From assembly GCF_001579945.1 (NCBI RefSeq), contig NZ_CP011971.1:496001-560000 (forward strand): 64,000 bases of DNA, written 5' to 3'. Origin of the DNA: Steroidobacter denitrificans. Its GTDB lineage: Bacteria; Pseudomonadota; Gammaproteobacteria; Steroidobacterales; Steroidobacteraceae. Both the position numbers and the translations under genes were made by a program. Positions within the stretch are counted from its first letter, which is position 1. Each line of letters opens with the position of its first letter. Positions 25,877-34,971 of the stretch are shown piece after piece. The notes under the pieces are model-generated. The model ran no database searches and was not told the origin of the DNA. It saw only the letters and a program-made list of their open reading frames with translations.

Positions 25877-28788
25877 CAGGAGACGGCTCCCACCGGTTGC
25901 TGGGTCCGTACCTCGGCGGCCTCGACGCGCAGGCGCACCTTGCGTGTCGTGCGGAAGGATTGGTGGGCGAGCGCGATCAGGATCAAGGTCGTGCCGCCGA
26001 CCACCAGCAGGTAGACGCCCAGGTCGAACAGCAGCACGGTGGACAGATGAAGATCCCCGACGAAGGGCAGATGCAAGTCTGACGTGAGCGCGGTCAAGAA
26101 AGGGCGCGTGGCCAGCCACGCGCCCAGCCCGGCACTCGTGGCCGCCAGCAATCCCAGCGTCAACCAGTAGCGCGGATGGATCTTCAGCCGCGATTCGACC
26201 CATATGGCGCCGCCCACGATGTACTGCATCAGGATGGCAGTGGCCATGACCAGTCCGCCGACGAAACCACCCCCCGGCGCATCATGACCGCGCAGCAGAA
26301 AGTACAACGAGACCATCACGGCCATGGGCAGCAGCAGCCGCAGGATCACCGCTGGTACTTTCATGTGGCCGGAAGGCAGCTCTGCATCCGGGTCGATCGT
26401 CATCTCGGACTGGTTGAGCTGGGCGTGCGGTACCGCGATACTCTCCGGGGCCGGACGGAAGCGGCGCAACAAGGCATAGACCGTGAGCGCCACGACGCCT
26501 ACGACGGTGATCTCGCCCAGCGTATCGAAGCCGCGGAAGTCCACCAGAATCACATTGACGACGTTATGGCCGCCTCCCTGCGGCAGTGCATTTTCCAGGA
26601 AGAACGAGGACAGGCCGCCCACCGGGGGGCGGGTGAGCATCGCAAACGACACCAGGCCCAGGCCTGCCCCGGCGGCGACGGCGATCACAGCGTCGCGGCT
26701 GCGCCGCAGCTTGGCGCGCAGCGTATCGCGAGGTTCATCCAGCAGCAGCCGTCGCGGCAGCCAGCGCAGGCCCAGCAGGATCAGCACCAGCGTGACGACC
26801 TCGACGGCGATCTGCGTGAGCGCCAGATCCGGTGCGGAAAACCAGGCGAAAGTGAGGCAGGTGGCCAGCCCGGTCGCGCCGACCATGATGAGGGCGGCGA
26901 GCCGATGATACTTTGCCTGCAGTGCAGCGCCGATTGCACAGGCGCCGCCCGCCAGCCACAGCAGCGCAAATACGGGGTCCGCCGGCAGAAGTTGCAGGTC
27001 GTTTCGCAGCAGGATTTCCTTCGACAGGGGCACCGCGGCGACCGCGAAGGCGGCGCAGACCACCCAGGTGAGTTGTGTCTGCAGCCGGCGCGAGGTGATC
27101 AGGCGGGTCAGCCAGGCCGAGGCACGGATGATGCTGACGATGAAGACATCGAAGGCACGCCGGGCATCGACGTGCGAGATCACGGGCGCCGGCCCGGTCG
27201 CGCTGCGCCGCTTGGCCGGCAGCAGCAGATAGATGGTGAGTCCGCCGGTCATGGCGAGCACGCTCATCACCAGCGGCATGGTGAATCCATGCCATACGGC
27301 CAGGCTGTACTCGGGCAGGTTTGCGCCCAGGATCGAGTGCATCGAAGTTTCCAGGAAGGGCCCCACGGTGCTGGCCGGCAGTATGCCGACCAGCAGGCAG
27401 GCGATCACCAGCAGTGCGCTGGGCAGCAGCATCCCGCGTATCGGTTCGTGCGGAGTGCGCGGCAGATCCCGTGCCGGCGGCCCGAAGAAAACCTGGTCGA
27501 TGAAGCGCAGCGAATAGGCAACGCTGAACATCCCGGCAATCGTGGCTGCGGCAGGTAGGCCGATGCGCAGCGCCGGCCCGTGGCCGGCGAACATGGTTTC
27601 CGCGAAAAACATTTCCTTCGACAAAAAACCGTTCAGCAGCGGCACACCCGCCATGGCGGCGGCGGCCACGGTCGCTACGATCGTGGTGATCGGCATGATG
27701 CGGGACAGCCCCCCCAGGCGCTGCAGGTCGCGGGTGCCGGTTTCGTGGTCGACGATTCCCGTCGCCATGAACAAGGAAGCCTTGAAGGTGGCATGGTTCA
27801 CCATGTGGAACACGGCGGCCACCAGCGCCATGCGGCTGTTCATGCCGAGCAACAGGGTGATGAGTCCCAAATGACTGATCGTGGAATACGCCAGCACGCC
27901 TTTCATGTCGCGCTGGAAAATCGCGGCGAATCCTCCCAGCAACAAGGTACACAGGCCGGCGCCTCCGACCGTCCAGAACCACAGGTCGGTGCCGCTGAGC
28001 ACGGGCCACAGGCGTGCCATCAGGAATACACCGGCTTTCACCATGGTGGCCGAATGCAGGTAGGCCGAGACCGGCGTGGGCGCCGCCATGGCATGCGGCA
28101 GCCAGAAGTGAAACGGGAATTGCGCGCTCTTGGTCAGAGTACCCAGCACGATCAGCAGCATCATGGCGGAATACCAGGGATGCGTGCGAATGGCGTCGGC
28201 GGCGGCCAGCACCTGGTCGAGATCGTAGCTGCCGGCGATATGGCCCAGGATGAGAACGCCGATCAGCAGGCAAAAACCGCCGCCGACCGTGACCGTGAGG
28301 GCCATGCGGGCGCCGTGGCGAGCATCGCTGCGGTGATACCAGTAGCCGATCAGCATGAATGAAGTCAGGCTGGTCAATTCCCAGAACATGACCAACTGAA
28401 TCAGGTTGCCCGACAGTACTACGCCGAGCATCGCCCCCATGAAAGCCATCAGAAACGAGAAAAAACGCGGCACGGGGTCGGCGGGCGACATGTAGTAGCG
28501 GGCATACAGCACGACCAGCGTGCCCATGAACGAGACCAGCAGCGCGAACAGCCAGGCGTATCCGTCCATGCGCAAGTTCAGTTCCAACCCGATCTGCGGC
28601 ATCCAGGGCAGGGCCGCGCGCACGACCTCTCCCTCGACGATCAGTGGATACTGGATGGCGATGAGCACGACGCAGGCCAATGCAACGGCACCGGAGAGCC
28701 AGGCTTCGGCATTGCGCGCATTGGAGGGCAGGAATGCGGCGCAAGCGCTGCCCAGGAAGGGCAGCAGCACGATCAGGGTGAGCAGCAC
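25876..28788 (-). CDS. mrpA: Fused antiporter subunit A/B (MrpAB/PhaAB)
   Basis: 970-residue protein that fuses the NuoL-like subunit A with subunit B, as in PhaAB of Sinorhizobium meliloti. Residues ~1-500 hold the NuoL-like core (FWELTSLTSFMLIGYWYHRS, LTKSAQFPFHFWLPHAMAAP, LHSATMVKAGVFLMARLWPV). The MrpA C-terminal region follows (FSAPDLALTQIAVEVVTLVL, NVILVDFRGFDTLGEITVVG). Subunit B occupies ~825-955 (YFLLRGHDAPGGGFVGGLVM). It is the first gene of the seven-gene operon. The antiporter serves pH and cation homeostasis; Na+ versus K+ selectivity cannot be read from sequence alone. Confidence 0.93.
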   Translation of the reverse strand: MLLTLIVLLPFLGSACAAFLPSNARNAEAWLSGAVALACVVLIAIQYPLIVEGEVVRAALPWMPQIGLELNLRMDGYAWLFALLVSFMGTLVVLYARYYMSPADPVPRFFSFLMAFMGAMLGVVLSGNLIQLVMFWELTSLTSFMLIGYWYHRSDARHGARMALTVTVGGGFCLLIGVLILGHIAGSYDLDQVLAAADAIRTHPWYSAMMLLIVLGTLTKSAQFPFHFWLPHAMAAPTPVSAYLHSATMVKAGVFLMARLWPVLSGTDLWFWTVGGAGLCTLLLGGFAAIFQRDMKGVLAYSTISHLGLITLLLGMNSRMALVAAVFHMVNHATFKASLFMATGIVDHETGTRDLQRLGGLSRIMPITTIVATVAAAAMAGVPLLNGFLSKEMFFAETMFAGHGPALRIGLPAAATIAGMFSVAYSLRFIDQVFFGPPARDLPRTPHEPIRGMLLPSALLVIACLLVGILPASTVGPFLETSMHSILGANLPEYSLAVWHGFTMPLVMSVLAMTGGLTIYLLLPAKRRSATGPAPVISHVDARRAFDVFIVSIIRASAWLTRLITSRRLQTQLTWVVCAAFAVAAVPLSKEILLRNDLQLLPADPVFALLWLAGGACAIGAALQAKYHRLAALIMVGATGLATCLTFAWFSAPDLALTQIAVEVVTLVLILLGLRWLPRRLLLDEPRDTLRAKLRRSRDAVIAVAAGAGLGLVSFAMLTRPPVGGLSSFFLENALPQGGGHNVVNVILVDFRGFDTLGEITVVGVVALTVYALLRRFRPAPESIAVPHAQLNQSEMTIDPDAELPSGHMKVPAVILRLLLPMAVMVSLYFLLRGHDAPGGGFVGGLVMATAILMQYIVGGAIWVESRLKIHPRYWLTLGLLAATSAGLGAWLATRPFLTALTSDLHLPFVGDLHLSTVLLFDLGVYLLVVGGTTLILIALAHQSFRTTRKVRLRVEAAEVRTQQPVGAVS

Positions 28789-29089
28789 CGGTCAGCTGCT
28801 CCGTCCGCGAATGAATTCAGTTCCGTTCATCATTATATGTCGTTCAATGGGGGCCGCCGCGGTGCGCGGGTCGATGCCGCACGGATCGTACCGATCCAGC
28901 CGGTCTGGTCAGTCTTACGCTGCCGCACGACCGTGACGGATTCTTTCATGGCGGTGGATGCCGGACAATGCCGGCGCCATAGATCGAAGCGGTACCCAGA
29001 GCGGGACGCCTCTCGTATAGTATCAGGATGCAATTGATATCCGGATGCGCCGCAGCCTCTGCTGCAGACGATCTGCAGGAGAGAAATCC
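28789..29089. other. Divergent intergenic region, mrp operon / reductase
   Basis: 301 bp between the minus-strand antiporter operon and the plus-strand ferredoxin-NADP reductase. It should hold both promoters. TATAGT near 29015 is a possible -10 for the plus strand without a convincing -35. No gene, repeat or known RNA element was recognised. Confidence 0.5.
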
Positions 29090-30163
29090 TTGAGCGAGAG
29101 CCACATCAGCGCCGCCGTGGACGGCGCCATTCAGGCCGATGTCGTCATCGTCGGCGCAGGACCTAGCGGGCTGTTCCAGATTTTCGAGTTGGGACTGCTC
29201 GGAATCCGCGCGCATATCGTCGATTCGCTCCCGCATCCGGGAGGTCAGTGCAGCGAGTTGTACCCGGAAAAGCCGATCTATGATATCCCGGCCGTACCGG
29301 TCTGCACGGCACAGGAACTGGTCGACCGGCTGTTGCAGCAGGCCAAGCCCTTCAATGCGCAATTCCACATGGGCGAGGAAGTGATCGATTTGCAAGTGCT
29401 GGAGGATCAGTCCTTCCTGCTGCGCACCTCGCGCGATACACGCTTCCATGCCCGCAGTGTCATCATCGCCGGCGGCCTGGGCTCCTTCCAGCCGCGCCGG
29501 CTGGGGCTGGCCGGTGCCGAGACGTTCGAAGGCACAAATATTCACTACAAGGTCAAGAATGCGGCCGAATTCACTCATAAGAATCTGATCATTTTCGGCG
29601 GCGGGGACTCTGCGCTGGATTGGACCTTGGAGTTGGCAGGCAAGGCGCACAGCCTGACCCTGGTGCATCGGCGCGCGGAGTTTCGCGCCGCGCCGGCCTC
29701 GGTGGCCAAGATGCGCGAACTGGTCAGCCACGGCAGCATGCGCTATGTAGAAGCCATCTCCCAGTCATTGATCATTACCGAGGACGTGCTGCAGGGTGTG
29801 CGGGTGAAGACCCCGCAGGGCCGGATCGAGGAACTATTCGCCGATCATTTACTGGTGTTCTATGGTCTGCATCCCAAGCTGGGGCCGATCGCAGATTGGG
29901 GCCTGGACATCGACAAGCGCGCGATCAAGGTCGACACGGAGAAATTCCAGACCAATATTCCCGGTGTGTTTGCGGTCGGCGACATCAACACCTATCCCGG
30001 CAAAAAGAAGCTGATCCTGTCGGGATTCCACGAGGCGGCGCTGGCAGCTTTTGCCGTGGCGGCGCGGCTCAATCCATCCAAGAAGATTCCGCTGCAATAC
30101 ACGACGACCAGCCCTATCATGCAGAAGCGCCTGGGTGTGGCCGCCGACGGTGCGGCGAGCTGA
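29090..30163 (+). CDS. Ferredoxin/flavodoxin-NADP+ reductase, TrxR-like type
   Basis: 357-residue FAD enzyme of the thioredoxin-reductase-like ferredoxin-NADP reductase group (Bacillus YumC/Chlorobium type). FAD motif VVIVGAGPSGLFQIFELGLL, then HPGGQCSELYPEKPIYDIPA, NADPH motif IFGGGDSALDWTLELAG, and FAD-binding GVFAVGDINTYPGKKKL. The CxxC pair of true thioredoxin reductase is absent. TTG 29090 is preferred because AGGAG stands 8 nt upstream and the product matches family length; an ATG at 29045 adds 15 unlikely residues. tesB follows by 9 bp. Confidence 0.88.
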   Translation: MSESHISAAVDGAIQADVVIVGAGPSGLFQIFELGLLGIRAHIVDSLPHPGGQCSELYPEKPIYDIPAVPVCTAQELVDRLLQQAKPFNAQFHMGEEVIDLQVLEDQSFLLRTSRDTRFHARSVIIAGGLGSFQPRRLGLAGAETFEGTNIHYKVKNAAEFTHKNLIIFGGGDSALDWTLELAGKAHSLTLVHRRAEFRAAPASVAKMRELVSHGSMRYVEAISQSLIITEDVLQGVRVKTPQGRIEELFADHLLVFYGLHPKLGPIADWGLDIDKRAIKVDTEKFQTNIPGVFAVGDINTYPGKKKLILSGFHEAALAAFAVAARLNPSKKIPLQYTTTSPIMQKRLGVAADGAAS

Positions 30164-30172
30164 GGCACCCGA

Positions 30173-31051
30173 ATGGATGCGCCGCTCGATCCGCTGCTCG
30201 TCGATGTATTACAGGTGCTGCGGCTGGAGCGGCTGGAGCCCGATCTGTTTCGAGGCGAAAGCCGCGATCCGGGACATCATCGTGTTTTTGGCGGCCAGGT
30301 ACTCGGGCAGGCGCTGGTTGCAGCCTATGCGACGCTCGAGGGCCGCCCGGTACATTCCCTGCATGCCTATTTTTTGCGGGCGGGCGATCCCGATCATCCC
30401 ATCATCTACCAGGTCGATCGCAGCCGGGATGGCGGCAGTTTTTCCTCTCGGCGGGTGGTGGCTCTGCAGCACGGCAAGCAGATATTCCACATGTCGGCCT
30501 CTTTTCAGCTCAAGGAGCAGGGCACCGATTCCCATGCGCCGATGCCTCTTGTGGCTGCTCCGGAAGCGCTGGGGGACACGAACGAGGCGATCGAGCAGTT
30601 TGAACGTCGTAATCCAAGCCGTACCATTCCATGGTCACGGTTGCGGCGAGCCTTCGAATTCCGTCCGACGATACCGCTGGATTCCCTTGCCGGGAATGAA
30701 GAGCCGTGCCTGATGATCTGGTTTCGCGCAGTGGATCGGCTGCCGCCCGACCCGGTGCTGCAGCACTGCTTGTTGGCGTATGTTTCAGACTATTATCTGC
30801 TGAGCGTGGCGACCCTGCGACTGCCGCCGGGCACAAACCGCGATCACCTGCAGATAGCAAGCGTCGATCATGCCATGTGGTTTCATCGTCCGGCGGCGTT
30901 GGATGACTGGCTGCTGTATGTGCTGCACAGTCCGAACGCTTCGGGTTCGCGAGGACTGTCCCAGGGCGGAATCTACAGCCGGGATGGCCATCTGGTCGCC
31001 TCCACGGCGCAGGAGGGCCTGATGCGCCACCGGCCGGAGGGTGCCGGCTGA
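30173..31051 (+). CDS. tesB: Acyl-CoA thioesterase II
   Basis: 292-residue double-hotdog thioesterase that hydrolyses medium- and long-chain acyl-CoA. Family segments are FRGESRDPGHHRVFGGQVLG and VHSLHAYFLRAGDPDHPIIY in the first hotdog; HAMWFHRPAALDDWLLYVLH and SRGLSQGGIYSRDGHLVAST in the second. E. coli TesB is 286 residues. It is 9 bp after the reductase gene, so the two are probably co-transcribed, although a functional link is not obvious. Confidence 0.94.
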   Translation: MDAPLDPLLVDVLQVLRLERLEPDLFRGESRDPGHHRVFGGQVLGQALVAAYATLEGRPVHSLHAYFLRAGDPDHPIIYQVDRSRDGGSFSSRRVVALQHGKQIFHMSASFQLKEQGTDSHAPMPLVAAPEALGDTNEAIEQFERRNPSRTIPWSRLRRAFEFRPTIPLDSLAGNEEPCLMIWFRAVDRLPPDPVLQHCLLAYVSDYYLLSVATLRLPPGTNRDHLQIASVDHAMWFHRPAALDDWLLYVLHSPNASGSRGLSQGGIYSRDGHLVASTAQEGLMRHRPEGAG

Positions 31052-31271
31052 ATCCGGCCGGCCTGCCGGCGTTCGCAGGGTGTCATTCAGGCATCAGTAC
31101 ATATCCAAACCATATTTCATGGTCGCGCCGCAGCCGGCTAAAGTCCGGCCATGGTTCAGTGTGATCGAATCGACCCATGGAGCGTGGACCAGCAGGCAGT
31201 GCAGTCTAGCGGCCGGTTCCGCCGCGTTTTCTCCGGCCGCAACGGTCTTTTTCCTTTCGAGGCTCGTGTCT

Positions 31272-31757
31272 ATGCGCCGTATCATCAAGCAGCGTGATAT
31301 CGTCATCGACGAGTGGCGCTACGCCGAGGAGGATCCTCTCGGCCGGAAACGGGCCTTGATCCTGCCGTTCGATCGCTGGATTCAGGAGCGCAAGCGCTTG
31401 TGGCTGTGGGATGGCCGTCTGGGAGTGCGCATCGCACCGACCGATCCGGTGGCCGCGTTGGCGCAGGATTTTCTACGCGTTTCGCTGATCGCCATCGAGT
31501 TCGACGGCGGGGACGAGGATCAGGGCTACAGCCAGGCGCAGTTGCTGCGCAATCACTACGGATTCACCGGCGAACTGCGTGCCATAGGCCGTCTCCAGCG
31601 TGACCGGCTATCTTATATGGCACGCTGCGGCTTCGACAGTTTCGAGTTGCCGCCGGGCGCAGACCTCGATGCGGCTCTGCATGCGCTCAATGATTTCATT
31701 GTGGCCTGCCGGGGCGCAGCCGATGCCGATGCGGTGCCGCTGCGCCGCACCGGCTGA
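31272..31757 (+). CDS. DUF934 protein, sulfite-reduction associated
   Basis: 161-residue cytoplasmic protein of the DUF934 (COG3749) family. Start ATG 31272 begins MRRIIKQRDIVIDEW; the core is RIAPTDPVAALAQDFLRVSL followed by IEFDGGDEDQGYSQAQLLRN and YGFTGELRAIGRLQRDRLSY, the family signature. These genes usually follow cysI (sulfite or nitrite reductase) and are thought to assist sulfite reduction. Here no reductase is adjacent: tesB is upstream and an ABC transporter converges from the other side. It lies 220 bp after tesB. Confidence 0.85.
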   Translation: MRRIIKQRDIVIDEWRYAEEDPLGRKRALILPFDRWIQERKRLWLWDGRLGVRIAPTDPVAALAQDFLRVSLIAIEFDGGDEDQGYSQAQLLRNHYGFTGELRAIGRLQRDRLSYMARCGFDSFELPPGADLDAALHALNDFIVACRGAADADAVPLRRTG

Positions 31758-31885
31758 TTTGCCCGCCTGCCCACCCGTTATGCCATGGCGCCGCAGTTGC
31801 TGCGGCCGCCTGATTTCTCGCAACGTCGACCCAAGCCCGAACGTTGTCTAGACTTCACCCGGATGTTCGGCCATGACTCCAGCCT

Positions 31886-33667
31886 TCAGCCAGCCGCCAA
31901 GTCGGCGAATTGCAGGGCGGCGAGCCGGGCATAGAGTTCGTTGTTAGCCAGCAGTTCGGCATGCGTGCCGATGGCGGCGATGCGGCCATGATCCACGACG
32001 ACGATACGATCCGCCTTCAGGATCGTGGCCAGGCGATGGGCAATGATGATGGTCGTACGTCCCTGCATCAGCCGCTCCAGGGCCTGCTGCACATAGCGCT
32101 CGCTCTCGGCATCCAGTGAACTGGTCGCCTCGTCCAGCAGCAGTATGGGCGGATCCTTCAGCAAGGCCCGTGCGATCGCGATGCGCTGGCGCTGTCCGCC
32201 GGAGAGACGTGCGCCGCGCTCGCCTAGAAAAGTGTCATACCCCTGCGGCAACTCCTGAATGAACGCATCCGCACCTGCCGCTTGAGCGGCCGTCTCGATT
32301 TGAGCATCGCTTGCTCCGGGCCGCCCATAGCGGATGTTTTCACGAGCACTGGCGCCGAACAGCACCGTTTCCTGGGGTACCAGGCCGACACGGCGGCGCA
32401 CCTCGCCGGGATCGGCCAGGGAAATATCGATGCCATCGATGACAATACGCCCGCTGGCGGGATCGTAGAATCTCAGCAGCAATTGGAAGGTCGTGCTCTT
32501 GCCGGCACCGGACGGGCCGACGAAGGCAACCGTCTCGCCGGATTCGATCTCGAGCGAGAAACCATCGAGCGCCAGGCTGTCCGGACGGGAGGGATAGCGA
32601 AACGACACGTCCTCGAAGCGAATGCAACCGCGCGCCGGGCTGGCGAAGCTCCGCGGGTTCGCCGGCGCCACGATCCGGGGCGTGGCTTCGAGCAGTTCGG
32701 CCAAGCGTTCCATGGCACCGGCGGCGCGCTGGACCTCGCCCCACATTTCGCTGAGCGAGGCAGCGGAGATCGCCACGTAGACGGCATAGATGAGGAATTG
32801 GCTGAGCTCGCCGCCGCTCATTTCACCAGCCAGGACGCGGTGAGCGCCTTGCCATAACACCAGAGTGACTGCCGCGAAGATAAGCATGGTACCGGCGGCG
32901 GTCAGCAGGGCGCGTACGCGGGTGCGCTGCACGGCGATCGTGAAGGAGTCCTCTACCGCCCGGCCATAGCGCTCGCTGTGCAAATCCTCGAGAGTAAACG
33001 CCTGTACGGTCTGCATGGCATTGAGGGTTTCACCAGCCAGGCCGCTGGTGTCCGCGATCCGATCCTGGGATTGGCGCGAAAGTGTCCGCAGCCGTCGTGC
33101 GATCGCGATCAGGGGCGCGATCACCAGGGGCAGCAGCAGCAGGATCATGCCGGCCAGCGCCGGGCTGGTCACGATGAGCAGCGCCAGCGCACCGATGAGC
33201 TGGATGCTGGAGCGCAGTGTGATCGACAGGTTCACGCCGGCAATCGACTGGATCAAGGTGGTGTCGGTCGTCAATCGCGACAGGACTTCGCCGGTACGCG
33301 TGGTTTCGAAAAAGGTCGGATCCATGCGAATGATGCGGCGATAGACATCGCCGCGTAGATCCGCGATCACACGCTCCCCCAGCCAGGTGACCAGATAGAA
33401 TCGTAGCGCCGCGAACACGCCGAATATTCCCGCGGCGACCAGGAACGCCACGAAATAGGTGTCTATGGTGCCGCGATCCTGGACGGCCATGCCTTTATCG
33501 ATGACGTCCTTGAAGGCGATCGGCAATACCAGCATGGCTGCCGAGGCGATCAACAGGGCGATCAGCGCCAGGGCCAGAGTCGAGCGATATTTGCGCAGAT
33601 AAGGCCATAACGCGCGCAGCGGCGTGAGCGAACGGGACTTGGGGCGCTCGGGCGGTGTGGAGGACAT
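31886..33667 (-). CDS. ABC exporter, MsbA-like half-transporter
   Basis: 593-residue fusion of a six-helix type I exporter domain (residues ~20-310) and an ATPase domain. The ATPase has Walker A GPSGAGKST, Q-loop region VGLVPQETVLFGASARENIR, signature LSGGQRQRIA, Walker B ILLLDEATSSLD and H-loop IIIAHRLAT. It probably acts as a homodimer. Similarity pattern is MsbA/lipid- or multidrug-type; no lipid A gene (e.g. lpxK) adjoins it, so the substrate is open. It sits between DUF934 and cysB on the minus strand. Confidence 0.9.
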   Translation of the reverse strand: MSSTPPERPKSRSLTPLRALWPYLRKYRSTLALALIALLIASAAMLVLPIAFKDVIDKGMAVQDRGTIDTYFVAFLVAAGIFGVFAALRFYLVTWLGERVIADLRGDVYRRIIRMDPTFFETTRTGEVLSRLTTDTTLIQSIAGVNLSITLRSSIQLIGALALLIVTSPALAGMILLLLPLVIAPLIAIARRLRTLSRQSQDRIADTSGLAGETLNAMQTVQAFTLEDLHSERYGRAVEDSFTIAVQRTRVRALLTAAGTMLIFAAVTLVLWQGAHRVLAGEMSGGELSQFLIYAVYVAISAASLSEMWGEVQRAAGAMERLAELLEATPRIVAPANPRSFASPARGCIRFEDVSFRYPSRPDSLALDGFSLEIESGETVAFVGPSGAGKSTTFQLLLRFYDPASGRIVIDGIDISLADPGEVRRRVGLVPQETVLFGASARENIRYGRPGASDAQIETAAQAAGADAFIQELPQGYDTFLGERGARLSGGQRQRIAIARALLKDPPILLLDEATSSLDAESERYVQQALERLMQGRTTIIIAHRLATILKADRIVVVDHGRIAAIGTHAELLANNELYARLAALQFADLAAG

Positions 33668-33716
33668 GGATGTCGTTAGGATCCGGCTGGCGGTCTGGTG
33701 AAGAACCTGGGTGAGA

Positions 33717-34694
33717 TTACCGGAATATCGGCAGGTCTACGTCCGCGAACAGTGCGTCGACCTCCTCGACGGTGGAGGCGTTGCCCGCCCGGTCGACCAG
33801 GCGACGTGTCAAATGCGGCCCGATCGCCTGCAGAAATTCGTACATGTAGCTGCGCAGCAGCGCTCCCTGATGAAAGCCGATCCAGGTCAGATGGGCCGGG
33901 AACAGGTGCGAAGCGTCGATGGACACCAGATCGGCATCCTCGCGCGGATCAATCGCCATGCTGGCGATCACACCCACCCCCAGTCCCAGGCGCACATAGG
34001 TCTTGATGACGTCGGCATCGCGGGCTGTCAGGGCGACGTTCGGCGTTTTACCGGCACGCGCGAAAATCTGCTGCAGCGATGAGGGCCCGGAGTAGCTGAA
34101 CACGTAGGTGACGATCGGGTATTTGGCCAGGGTCTCGATCGTGACTTTCGCCTCATTTTCCAGCGGATGGCCATGAGGCACGACCAGGCGCCGGTGCCAG
34201 CGGTAGCAGGGCAGCAGCACCAGGTTGGTGAACATCTCCTGCGAACCGGTGTTGATGGCGAAATCGATCCGATCGAGCGAGGCCATCTCGGCGATCTGTT
34301 CGGACGTTCCCTGGTGCAGATGCAATTCCACCTGAGGGTAGCGTTGGCGAAACGTGCGAATGACCGAGGGAAGGACGTAGCGTGCCTGGGTATGGGTCGT
34401 GCCGATGGACAGGGTGCCGCGTCCATCGTCCTTCTGCTCGTCGGCCAGGCGCTTGATGTTCTGAACTTCCTTGAGGATTTTCTGAGCCCGCTCGATCACA
34501 CGCTTACCGGACGGGGTGATGCGCGTGAGCGTGCGTCCCTGGCGCAGGAAGATCGGAAATCCCAGTTCGTCCTCGAGTTGCTTGAGCTGTTTGCTGACGC
34601 CGGGTTGGGAGGTATGCATCCGTTCCGCGGCAGCAGTGATATTGAGATCGTTTTCGACGATCGCAGCCAGATAGCGCAATTGCTGTAGTTTCAT
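33717..34694 (-). CDS. cysB: LysR-type regulator CysB
   Basis: 325-residue regulator of sulfate assimilation, responding to N-acetylserine/O-acetylserine in well-studied relatives. Start ATG 34694 (MKLQQLRYLAAIVENDLNIT) gives the normal CysB length; a 12-residue upstream extension is open but not conserved. The helix-turn-helix lies in AAAERMHTSQPGVSKQLKQL. The effector domain contains TTHTQARYVLPSVIRTFRQR, HLHQGTSEQIAEMASLDRID and ARDADVIKTYVRLGLGVGVI, all typical of CysB. It is divergent from cysH, which it probably activates. Confidence 0.95.
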   Translation of the reverse strand: MKLQQLRYLAAIVENDLNITAAAERMHTSQPGVSKQLKQLEDELGFPIFLRQGRTLTRITPSGKRVIERAQKILKEVQNIKRLADEQKDDGRGTLSIGTTHTQARYVLPSVIRTFRQRYPQVELHLHQGTSEQIAEMASLDRIDFAINTGSQEMFTNLVLLPCYRWHRRLVVPHGHPLENEAKVTIETLAKYPIVTYVFSYSGPSSLQQIFARAGKTPNVALTARDADVIKTYVRLGLGVGVIASMAIDPREDADLVSIDASHLFPAHLTWIGFHQGALLRSYMYEFLQAIGPHLTRRLVDRAGNASTVEEVDALFADVDLPIFR

Positions 34695-34934
34695 GCGCTT
34701 GACTTTAATTGAACGCGGCACAGAAGTCATAACGGCGCCGCATCATGACAGAACGAACCGGTCTTTCCCTGGTGGCAACCGAGTTGGTTAAAGTGTCTTT
34801 CATGCGATGGGTCGGGGCATCCCGGCGATTCCGAGTCGGAGAGGCCGGATTCGGTTGGAACCAAGATCCGGTCTGTACGCCCGGACGAGACGGTCGGCAG
34901 CCGGTACCTGCCGGCACCGTCCGCAATTGGGGCC

Positions 34935-34960
34935 GATGGCCGAAGCCGATGGCCGAAGCC
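34935..34960. repeat. Tandem 13-bp repeat before cysH
   Basis: GATGGCCGAAGCC occurs twice head to tail, ending 11 bp before the cysH ATG at 34972. A possible slippage product in the 5' leader. It lies in the cysB-cysH divergent gap (34695-34971), where CysB sites would be expected but none could be assigned by eye. Confidence 0.6.
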
Positions 34961-34971
34961 GAGCGGAATCG

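Noticed and set aside
26735-28744. Minus-strand alternative frame of 669 codons inside mrpAB
   Set aside because: Frame-shifted shadow of the real fused subunit; very Arg/His-rich.
34695-34971. CysB operator
   Set aside because: CysB sites are too degenerate to assign by eye; only the 13-bp tandem repeat could be supported.
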